Positions 1-5,224 of a stretch of 6,157 nt of DNA are shown here, one piece after another. The stretch's first letter is position 1. Each line of letters begins with the position of its first letter. Both the position numbers and the translations under genes were made by a program. This DNA is from an uncultured Rhodospirillales bacterium (GTDB taxonomy: Bacteria > Pseudomonadota > Alphaproteobacteria > CALMVH01): assembly GCA_937873165.1 (NCBI GenBank), contig CALMVH010000279.1, positions 1 to 6,157 of the forward strand, given 5' to 3'. A model generated the notes under the pieces. The model did not search any database. It worked only from the letters and a program-made list of their open reading frames with translations, and had not been told where the DNA came from.

Positions 1-752
1 TGCAAGAGCGTTTTATCGCCGATGTCAGCCATGAATTGCGCACGCCGCTGTCCAGCATCATCGGCTTCATAGAAACAATCGAGGGACCGGCTGCGGGCGA
101 TGCGGACGCGCAGGCACGGTTCCTTGAGATCATGCACGCCCAAGCGACCCGCATGGCGCGGATCGTATCGGACTTGCTGTCGCTGTCGCGGGCCGAGCAA
201 AAGGAAAACGAACCCTTGCGCCAGATGATCGACCTGGCTGAACTGTTGCACGAGGTTGCGACCGGACTGGACCTGAATGCCATGCAGCGGGGCATGATGA
301 TCGATGTGCGTGTAGAACACGGTTTAGAATTCGTGCGCGGCGACCGTGACCAGCTGTTCCAGGTGTTCCAGAACCTGATCGATAACGCGATCAAGTACGG
401 CAAGGCCGACACCTCGGTCGAGGTGGAGGCGGCGATGCGCGGCGATGGGATCGTCATTGCCGTGCGCGACCATGGCCAGGGCATTCCCTCGGAACACATG
501 CCGCATCTGGGGGAGCGGTTCTACCGCGCCGACAGCGGCCGCAGCCGGCAAACAGGGGGCAGCGGCCTTGGTCTCGCCATCGTGCAGAACATCCTGAACC
601 GTCACGGCGGCCGGCTTGGAATCGAGAGTACGCCGGGCGCGGGCAGCCTGTTCGCGGTGCAGCTGCCGCGCATCCAGAGGTATCAAGACTCTGTCAGTTT
701 TCGCCATTCCCGCGAAAGCGGGAGTTTGGATTACCAATCGCTTCAGGACTGA
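1..752 (+). CDS. phoR: Sensor histidine kinase PhoR, C-terminal part (5' end outside window)
   Basis: This is the catalytic half of a membrane-associated histidine kinase that would phosphorylate the response regulator encoded just downstream, most likely in response to phosphate limitation. The reading frame is open from base 3, so the sensor and membrane segments lie upstream. Seen in order: an H-box FIADVSHELRTPL with the phosphoacceptor His codon at 30-32, a dimerisation helix pair, an N-box (NLIDNAIKYGK, about 372-405), a G1 box (DHGQGIP, about 468-488), an F-box (ERFYRAD) and a G2 box (GGSGLGLAIV, about 556-590). All ATP-binding motifs are intact. The PhoR assignment comes from H-box wording and the adjacent phoB-like gene; another OmpR-partner kinase is possible. 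The last 20 or so residues after AVQLPR are not kinase-like and come from a repeat at the 3' end. In many alphaproteobacteria pst genes separate phoR from phoB; here there are none. Confidence 0.82.
   Translation, partial: QERFIADVSHELRTPLSSIIGFIETIEGPAAGDADAQARFLEIMHAQATRMARIVSDLLSLSRAEQKENEPLRQMIDLAELLHEVATGLDLNAMQRGMMIDVRVEHGLEFVRGDRDQLFQVFQNLIDNAIKYGKADTSVEVEAAMRGDGIVIAVRDHGQGIPSEHMPHLGERFYRADSGRSRQTGGSGLGLAIVQNILNRHGGRLGIESTPGAGSLFAVQLPRIQRYQDSVSFRHSRESGSLDYQSLQD
701..727 (+). repeat. REP-like hairpin repeat inside the 3' end of phoR
   Basis: Bases 706-713 (ATTCCCGC) pair with 718-725 (GCGGGAGT) around a GAAA tetraloop, with one G-T pair. This matches the widespread proteobacterial intergenic repeat with core ATTCCCGCGAAAGCGGGAAT. 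Here it is translated, giving the peptide SFRHSRESGS near the kinase C-terminus. That peptide is typical of repeat-derived tails in many proteobacterial annotations, so the insertion probably replaced the original stop codon and added about 20 residues. Identification is from recall of the repeat class. Other copies in this genome cannot be seen here. Confidence 0.65.
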
Positions 753-769
753 AACATAATCCTCAGTCC
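746..769 (+). other. Inverted repeat across the phoR stop codon
   Basis: GGACTGA at 746-752 is exactly complementary to TCAGTCC at 763-769, with a 10-nt loop. The left arm contains the phoR TGA stop. No T-run follows, so it does not look like an intrinsic terminator. It could be a remnant of the repeat insertion just upstream, or an RNA structure tuning phoR-phoB coupling. The following TCCC...GGGA pairing at about 767-781 suggests more degraded repeat sequence. Its role is uncertain. Confidence 0.35.
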
Positions 770-804
770 CTCTCTGCGGGAAGGACGGATGGAAAGGAGA
801 CGGC

Positions 805-1521
805 ATGACCGACCCACGAAAAATATTGTTGGCCGAGGACGAACCCGCCATCGTCGAGCTGCTGCGCTACAACCTCGCCAGCGCGGGCTTCGAGGTGATC
901 TCGACAGGCGACGGACGGATGGTTTGCGACTTGGCGCGGGGGCAGCAGCCCGGTCTAATACTGCTGGACTGGATGTTGCCGAACCTGTCCGGAGCCGAGA
1001 TATGCGAGCGGCTGCGCGATGCGCACGAGACGCGGAACATACCGGTGATTATGGTCACGGCGCGCGGCGAGGAACAGGACAAGATCACGGCCCTGAATGC
1101 GGGTGCGGACGATTACGTGACCAAGCCGTTCTCCCCGCCCGAACTGCTGGCGCGTATCCGGGCGGTGCTGCGGCGTACTGCGGCATTGCCGCAACTTCCC
1201 GCAACCCGCGCTTTGGTCGCCGGACCGCTGGCGATGGATCTAGCACAGCGCCGCGCCAGCAACGCCGGGGCTGAGGTACGGCTGGGACCGACCGAGTTCA
1301 GGCTGCTGAAGCATTTCATGGAGCACCCGGGCGAGGTGTACTCGCGCGAGCAGCTGCTGGACAGCGTGTGGGAAAAAGACGTCTACGTCGAACTTCGCAC
1401 GGTGGACGTGCACATTCGCCGCCTACGAAAGGCCCTGAACGACGAAGGTGATCCCGGCCTGATCCGCACGGTGCGATCGGCGGGCTACGCGTTGAACGTT
1501 GCTCATGAAGGAGGGGCATGA
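805..1521 (+). CDS. phoB: Response regulator PhoB, OmpR/PhoB family
   Basis: This is a 238-residue transcription factor of the usual family length, expected to bind pho boxes once phosphorylated and to activate phosphate-starvation genes. The receiver domain (about residues 5-120) shows the acidic pair E11/D12, phosphoacceptor D55 in LLDWMLP, T85 in MVTARG and K107 in VTKPF. The C-terminal winged-helix domain (about 135-235) has the GPTEFRLLKHFM start, the SREQLLDSVW segment, the recognition-helix sequence RTVDVHIRRLRKAL and the closing RTVRSAGYAL. The ATG at 805 is preceded by a good Shine-Dalgarno AAGGAG (794-799) with a 5-nt spacer. It lies 52 nt after phoR in the same direction, so the two are probably cotranscribed. 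A long overlapping frame at 789-1274 is a shadow. The alternative is another OmpR-type regulator, but the wording fits PhoB well. Confidence 0.87.
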   Translation: MTDPRKILLAEDEPAIVELLRYNLASAGFEVISTGDGRMVCDLARGQQPGLILLDWMLPNLSGAEICERLRDAHETRNIPVIMVTARGEEQDKITALNAGADDYVTKPFSPPELLARIRAVLRRTAALPQLPATRALVAGPLAMDLAQRRASNAGAEVRLGPTEFRLLKHFMEHPGEVYSREQLLDSVWEKDVYVELRTVDVHIRRLRKALNDEGDPGLIRTVRSAGYALNVAHEGGA

Positions 1522-1545
1522 CCGTGTGGTTATGCCCCTCCTTTT
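1508..1545 (+). terminator. Rho-independent terminator overlapping the phoB stop
   Basis: Bases 1508-1519 (AAGGAGGGGCAT) pair perfectly with 1532-1543 (ATGCCCCTCCTT). The loop can pair further (ACC with GGT), leaving a GTGT tetraloop, and the stem runs into TTTT at 1542-1545. The phoB TGA (1519-1521) lies within the hairpin, so the last codons of phoB form its left arm. The U-rich end is on the plus-strand side, so it should end phoB transcription. On the minus strand only a short U-rich end follows, so it may act weakly on the convergent gene. Confidence 0.85.
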
Positions 1546-1562
1546 CGCTTAGTAACTAAGAT

Positions 1563-2027
1563 TCAATTCGCAGCCAGGACTTGACTCTTTGCCGGCTTGC
1601 GGTGACCGATATGATGAGCATGGAGGCCGGCAGAAGCCGGAGAGTACCCGGCTGCTACAGGTGCCACCCGAGCTGCCTGTGAAGGACTCGGCACGCCAGC
1701 AGACACACATTCGCTGGCGGGTAGGTCCTGAGAAACGGGAGTGTAGCCAAATAGTCCGCGGGTTGAAAAACTATGACGGCAATACTGCTTGTTACCGATC
1801 GTTACGTAGGAGTAGTCGCTGTTTCCAATTGCCGGGCGGCTGGAAGCCTGCGCCTTCGGAGCTACTACGTTACCTGCGACCGTAGCAACAGCACCAAGCA
1901 GCTGCAACGCACCGAACAACCCATCGGCGCGAGCCGAGGTAGGCATTCCCACCGCGCCCGCGCCAATGACCGCGGCGCCTATAAGCATGAGGTTACTGGA
2001 ACGTTTTTGATTTGTGCGGGTTTCCAT
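1563..2027 (-). CDS. Small secreted protein of unknown function
   Basis: The 154-residue product starts METRTNQKRSSN. It has a classical Sec signal peptide: a basic N-region (R4, K8, R9), a hydrophobic core LMLIGAAVIGAGAVG (13-27) and a signal peptidase I site of the type ARA before D35. The mature part has a hydrophobic Ala/Gly/Val stretch (37-56), then a polar core with two cysteines (C83 and C107) about 24 residues apart that could form a disulfide in the periplasm, then an Ala/Pro/His-rich tail. No family is recognised. The ATG at 2027 is chosen over an upstream in-frame GTG at 2051 because GGAG (2035-2038) lies 7 nt before it, and because a TTGACA/TAAATG promoter overlaps the GTG, placing the transcript start downstream of it. 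It converges on phoB across a 41-nt gap that contains most of the phoB terminator. Confidence 0.72.
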   Translation of the reverse strand: METRTNQKRSSNLMLIGAAVIGAGAVGMPTSARADGLFGALQLLGAVATVAGNVVAPKAQASSRPAIGNSDYSYVTIGNKQYCRHSFSTRGLFGYTPVSQDLPASECVSAGVPSPSQAARVAPVAAGYSPASAGLHAHHIGHRKPAKSQVLAAN

Positions 2028-2050
2028 CGGTTTTCTCCAAAGTTTCGACA

Positions 2051-2079
2051 CATTTAAGCTCCAACGCTGTTCCTGTCAA
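2051..2079 (-). promoter_or_regulatory. Sigma70-type promoter of the secreted-protein gene
   Basis: Read on the minus strand, a perfect -35 TTGACA (2074-2079) is followed after 17 bp by TAAATG (2051-2056) as -10. Transcription should begin near 2044, giving a leader of about 17 nt that contains GGAG (2035-2038) and leads to the ATG at 2027. The -35 and spacing are textbook. The -10 matches the consensus only in part. Confidence 0.65.
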
Positions 2080-2414
2080 CAAGTTGTAAACTTTTGGCAG
2101 GATATTTAATCGTTCGACCAGTGTCCGATGGCACCGGAAACATTTGGCCCGCTTTGGCCGGGCACACTTTGCAAACTGCTTTCCCGGGTTGGATGAAGGC
2201 AATTGCTCTCTTGCTAAGGCTGTCAAGGAAAGGCTATCGGTGTCCGCGCCGCGGCATTCGACATGATAGATGGTCACTGCCAGCGTCAGGCAGCCAGCAA
2301 AAAGATGCATGCCAGGTTGAGTGAATAAAAAAGGTCGCTCCAATCCCCAGTGTGCAACATTTTAGGCGGTTGGTGGTTACGCCAGATGTGATATGAATCT
2401 CCACAGAGGTACCC
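2080..2414. other. Intergenic region between divergent genes, no gene seen
   Basis: About 335 nt separate the minus-strand promoter from the SWIB gene. Short frames here (for example 2094-2324) start from weak codons without a ribosome site and have no recognisable protein. A small hairpin, GCCCG-7nt-CGGGC, lies near 2148-2164. Just before the SWIB gene, TTGGTG (2370-2375) and TATGAA (2392-2397) with a 16-bp spacer could be a weak promoter, but the start would fall close to the ribosome site, so it is tentative. No tRNA, riboswitch or mobile-element end was recognised. Confidence 0.5.
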
Positions 2415-2750
2415 ATGGCAACGACCCCGCACCAGGATAAAAACAAGAAAAGCAGCGCTGCGGATGGCAAGACCATAGCGCCTCCCAAACCGGGCACTAA
2501 GCCAAACGCATTGCAGCAGAAAATGCAGCCCTCGGAGGCTCTAGCCGCCATTGTTGGCAAGGACGAGCTTGCCCGGGGTGAGATGGTCAGCAAGGTTTGG
2601 GCTTACGTAAAGGAAAATAAGCTTCAGAACCCCAAGGACGGCCGCGAAATCCTGGCCGACGCAGCGCTGAAAAAAGTATTTGAAAAGGACAAAGTGACCA
2701 TGTTCGAAATGAACAAGCTGCTTTCCAAGCACCTCAGCTCATCGAAGTAA
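2415..2750 (+). CDS. Stand-alone SWIB/MDM2-domain protein
   Basis: This 111-residue protein has a lysine/proline-rich, probably disordered N-terminus (1-36, including DKNKKSS and PPKPGTKP). A SWIB domain then fills the rest (about 37-108): MQPSEALAAIVG, a central helix MVSKVWAYVKENKLQNPKDGR, the DAALKKVFEKDKVTMFEMNK segment and the closing LLSKHL. SWIB domains are known from eukaryotic SWI/SNF complexes and, as small single-domain proteins, from Chlamydia and many proteobacteria, where their role is poorly defined. A DNA- or chromatin-associated role is inference from the fold and the basic tail. The ATG at 2415 is supported by AGAGG (2404-2408) 6 nt upstream. The gene stands alone, with long non-coding stretches on both sides. 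It is likely cytoplasmic, as no signal peptide or membrane segment is seen. Confidence 0.88.
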   Translation: MATTPHQDKNKKSSAADGKTIAPPKPGTKPNALQQKMQPSEALAAIVGKDELARGEMVSKVWAYVKENKLQNPKDGREILADAALKKVFEKDKVTMFEMNKLLSKHLSSSK

Positions 2751-3173
2751 GTACGACCGCTCGTAGAATATAACATGGCCGACCCGGTACGCTCACGGGG
2801 CGGTCGCGACGGGTGAGCGATTGTACAGCTTCGGGTCTGCGTCGGATCGCGCCTCGGCTGGACCAAGATCCAGCGCGGCCGCCTGCGCCCGTGGACGGTC
2901 CTGCTCAGGATATCCGCATTCTTGGTAAGCCAAAGCATCAAGTAGCTAGCACCACATCGCTCGCGTTTGACCCAGGGAGTTCTTACGGCAGCGGTCGACC
3001 GCCCGGTGATCGCTAAACACGGCGTATGACGCTCGTGGCAAATATCCATATCAAGCCTGTGCTCGTAGATTGATTCCGCCGCTGCGAACATCGAAGCTCT
3101 GAAAAATACCTTGCCTACCGAAATGTTATAATATACGGGTCTGTCTACACGTTATAGCATAACACGGTTTTTC
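2751..3173. other. Non-coding stretch with palindromes, possible decayed element
   Basis: No convincing gene was found in 423 nt. The segment holds several short inverted repeats: TACGA/TCGTA just after the SWIB stop (2752-2765), CGCTCAC (2790-2796) with GTGAGCG (2813-2819), and a perfect 12-bp palindrome GCGGTCGACCGC (2991-3002). None is followed by a T-run, so no clear terminator is seen for the SWIB gene. The first two-thirds is GC-rich and open in more than one frame, while the last part (about 3095-3173) turns AT-rich. An old transfer scar or eroded gene is possible but unproven. Confidence 0.45.
3124..3164 (+). promoter_or_regulatory. Probable promoter/operator of the ATPase-decarboxylase operon
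   Basis: A consensus -10 hexamer TATAAT sits at 3127-3132, with no good -35 at the usual distance (the nearest TTG-type hexamer, TTGCCT at 3111-3116, is only 10 bp away). GTTATA occurs twice, at 3125 and 3151, 26 bp apart. The second copy is part of a perfect inverted repeat GTTAT-AGC-ATAAC (3151-3163), and TGTTAT (3124-3129) is also inverted relative to ATAACA (3159-3164). This arrangement suggests an activator- or repressor-controlled promoter just before the ATG at 3174. No regulator can be named. Confidence 0.45.
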
Positions 3174-4253
3174 ATGACGATCTGCGTAGTGGGTGGAGGC
3201 GCCGGGGACGGCAAGACGACTTTGGTCGAGTTGGTAGCGAGGCACTTGGCGGCGCGAGGTCGCCAGCCACTGGTCATTGATTGCAATCCCGATCAAAACC
3301 TCGGTTCCTACCTTGGTTTTTCAGAACGGGAACTGTCTGCCCAGGCGAAGATCGGCGAAAACTTTTCGTTCCTGAAAACCACCTTCGATGCCCGGCATCC
3401 GCAGCTAAGCGTATTGATGCCAAGCGCGCCCCCTATCTGGTCCACGCGCTGGTGGGACGCGACTAATTCGGGCGATCCGGTGCTGCGCAAGTTCGCGCTG
3501 GCGACCGAGGATGGCATTGCTTTCATGGCGGCGGGCACGTATCGCACAGGTCAGTTCGGCAGCGGTTGCTACCATGATCATAGCGGCCCGGCCGAATACA
3601 TGCTGACCCGGCTGGACGATGGCCGTGGCGGCAGGAAAAAGCAGGTTCTGGTCGATAACGTACATGGCGCAGATGCGTTTGGCACGCCGCTCTACGCCTT
3701 GGGCGATGTCGCTTTGGTCGTGGCGTCGCCCACGCGCAAGTCGCGTGAAATCCTCGCGCTCTACCTCGACAAAGCTGCGGAGGTCCAGCGGGAGCTTGGC
3801 TTCGTGGTTCCCATCGCCGTCGTGGGCAACCGGTTGTCCGCAGATCCGGCTCGCCGCGACCGTGAGGACGGTTTGCTGCGTGAGGCTGCCCAAGGCAAGC
3901 TGATCGGTTCGTTCGAAACTGATGGTGCGTTGATGCGCGACCTGGACAGTAACAGGGGGCCGTCCCTCGCAGATCTGACGCCGCACAATCGTCGTACCTT
4001 GTCCCTGATCGAGGCGCGCATCGATGTTGCCGACCGCAAGTGGGAAGTGCGGCGCGACTGGCTGAATCATTGCCTCGGCGCCTCGGCAAGCTGGGCCAAC
4101 GGCGCCAAGGGCACGGATGTCACTTGGCAAAAATCCGACTTTGTTCCGGCGGCGCGCGGGCATACCTGCACCGATGGCTGCGGACATCCGGTATTTTCCG
4201 GAAACTGGCCCGGCAGGCGCCCTGCCAAATCCAACTTGAAGAGTGAACCATGA
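3174..4253 (+). CDS. CooC/MinD-type P-loop ATPase, divergent long paralogue
   Basis: This 359-residue cytoplasmic protein belongs to the SIMIBI class of P-loop ATPases, nearest to CooC, the nickel-insertion ATPase of carbon monoxide dehydrogenase. Seen: a P-loop VVGGGAGDGKTT (residues 5-16) in which the signature lysine of the deviant Walker A (GKGGxGKT) is replaced by G9; an acidic switch segment VIDCNPDQNLGSYLG (34-48); a Cys-Tyr-His site GSGCYHDH (C132, H134, H136); a Walker B-like VLVDNVHGADAF (D161); and a base-recognition type VVGNRL. It is about 100 residues longer than typical CooC. The extra C-terminal part has HTCTDGCGH (330-338), a plausible metal site. The ATG at 3174 is forced by the P-loop close behind it, yet no Shine-Dalgarno is visible. 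Its TGA overlaps the next start by 4 bp (ATGA). A role as partner or regulator of the second ATPase is inference. Confidence 0.78.
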   Translation: MTICVVGGGAGDGKTTLVELVARHLAARGRQPLVIDCNPDQNLGSYLGFSERELSAQAKIGENFSFLKTTFDARHPQLSVLMPSAPPIWSTRWWDATNSGDPVLRKFALATEDGIAFMAAGTYRTGQFGSGCYHDHSGPAEYMLTRLDDGRGGRKKQVLVDNVHGADAFGTPLYALGDVALVVASPTRKSREILALYLDKAAEVQRELGFVVPIAVVGNRLSADPARRDREDGLLREAAQGKLIGSFETDGALMRDLDSNRGPSLADLTPHNRRTLSLIEARIDVADRKWEVRRDWLNHCLGASASWANGAKGTDVTWQKSDFVPAARGHTCTDGCGHPVFSGNWPGRRPAKSNLKSEP

Positions 4254-5212
4254 AGATTGCATTCGTCGGCAAAGGCGGCTCGGGCAAGACGACCCTGACG
4301 GGTTTGTTCGCACTCCACGCGACACGCAACGATCAAACGGTTGTTGCGGTCGATGCCGACATCAACATGAACCTGCCTGGAGCTCTGGGCGTCAGCGTTC
4401 AGCACGCGCAGTTTATCGCCACCCCCCACAACGCTGCCCGCATTTATGAATATCTGCGCGGCTCGAACAATCGGATCGAGACGACAAAAAAGTTTGTGAA
4501 TACCACCCCGCCAGGAACCGGATCGAACATCTGGAATATCGATTCCAACGCGTCTACGCCGCTCGACAGCATGGCCGTGGAGTTCGGCGGAGGACGAGGC
4601 AAGTTGATGATGGTTGGCAGCTACGAGACCGACCATATCGCTTCCGGGTGCTACCACGGCCAGCTTGGCGTTCTGGAGAATGTGCTGTCTCACACGCGTA
4701 CCGGCGTCGATTCCTGGCTGGTGGCCGACATGGTTGCAGGAACCGATGCTTTTGCCGGCACGCTCCACGCACAATTCGATGCGGTGTTCGTGGTGGTCGA
4801 GCCTACGCCCGAAGGGGTCGGCGTTGCGCGGCACTACCGCGAACTGGCGGAAGCCGCGAATGTTGGGCGAACGGTGAACATCGTGGGCAACAAGATCGAG
4901 GACGGCCAGGACCTTCGCTACCTCGAGAAGGAAATCGGCGTGGCGCTGCTCGGAACGTTGCCGCGTCTCGCTGGTATCAAGCAGCACAGGCAGCATGGCT
5001 TATCGCTTGCCGACATGCAAAGCACCGATATTATTGCTTTGATGCAGCGCATCGACGCCCGGGCGCGCGATTGTGCCATAGCCGAGGACGACCGGTTGGG
5101 ATTGCTGTACAACCTGCACCGTGCCCGCCTGGAAAAGCCTTGGGTTAAAAACACCTACGGCGACCTGAGTGGTCAGATCGACCCCGATTTCAGCTTTGCG
5201 CGCGCAAGCTGA
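4250..5212 (+). CDS. CooC-like ATPase, canonical P-loop partner
   Basis: This 320-residue cytoplasmic ATPase has a complete deviant Walker A GKGGSGKTTL (residues 7-16, signature K8 and K13), the acidic switch AVDADINMNLPGALG (D35, D37), a site IASGCYHGQLG (C134, H136), a Walker B/switch LVADMVAGTDAF (D160), the strand VFVVVEPTPEGV typical of CooC, and a nucleotide-recognition NIVGNKI. In characterised CooC a Cys-x-Cys pair binds metal at the dimer interface; here it reads Cys-x-His. Known CooC proteins use ATP hydrolysis to deliver nickel to carbon monoxide dehydrogenase, but none is encoded in the window, so the client is unknown. The ATG at 4250 overlaps the previous stop, with AAGAG (4239-4243) as a weak ribosome site, indicating translational coupling. 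It shares the D-x-V-x-G-x-D-A-F motif and the GCYH site with its neighbour, consistent with gene duplication and possible heterodimer formation. Confidence 0.82.
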   Translation: MKIAFVGKGGSGKTTLTGLFALHATRNDQTVVAVDADINMNLPGALGVSVQHAQFIATPHNAARIYEYLRGSNNRIETTKKFVNTTPPGTGSNIWNIDSNASTPLDSMAVEFGGGRGKLMMVGSYETDHIASGCYHGQLGVLENVLSHTRTGVDSWLVADMVAGTDAFAGTLHAQFDAVFVVVEPTPEGVGVARHYRELAEAANVGRTVNIVGNKIEDGQDLRYLEKEIGVALLGTLPRLAGIKQHRQHGLSLADMQSTDIIALMQRIDARARDCAIAEDDRLGLLYNLHRARLEKPWVKNTYGDLSGQIDPDFSFARAS

Positions 5213-5224
5213 CCGGCGTTGTCG

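Noticed and set aside
789..1274. A 161-codon frame overlapping the start of phoB, rich in Arg, Gly and Ala
   Set aside because: Its composition is that of an out-of-frame shadow, and phoB in the other frame has every family motif and a strong ribosome site.
2094..2324. A 76-codon plus-strand frame in the intergenic region before the SWIB gene
   Set aside because: It starts at TTG without a Shine-Dalgarno, and its composition does not look like a real protein.
2752..2819. Hairpins after the SWIB stop as an intrinsic terminator
   Set aside because: The stems are short (5 and 7 bp) and neither is followed by a T-run.
2624..3091. A 155-codon minus-strand frame covering the non-coding block and the 3' end of the SWIB gene
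   Set aside because: It overlaps the SWIB gene antisense and has no ribosome site or domain. It could be a remnant, but this cannot be supported.
3405..4325. A 306-codon open frame on the minus strand across the first ATPase gene
   Set aside because: It lies antisense to a protein with clear P-loop motifs, has no recognisable domains, and long antisense frames are common in GC-rich genes.
4067..4996. A 309-codon minus-strand open frame across the second ATPase gene
   Set aside because: It is antisense to a well-supported CooC-like gene, with no domain signature or ribosome site noticed.
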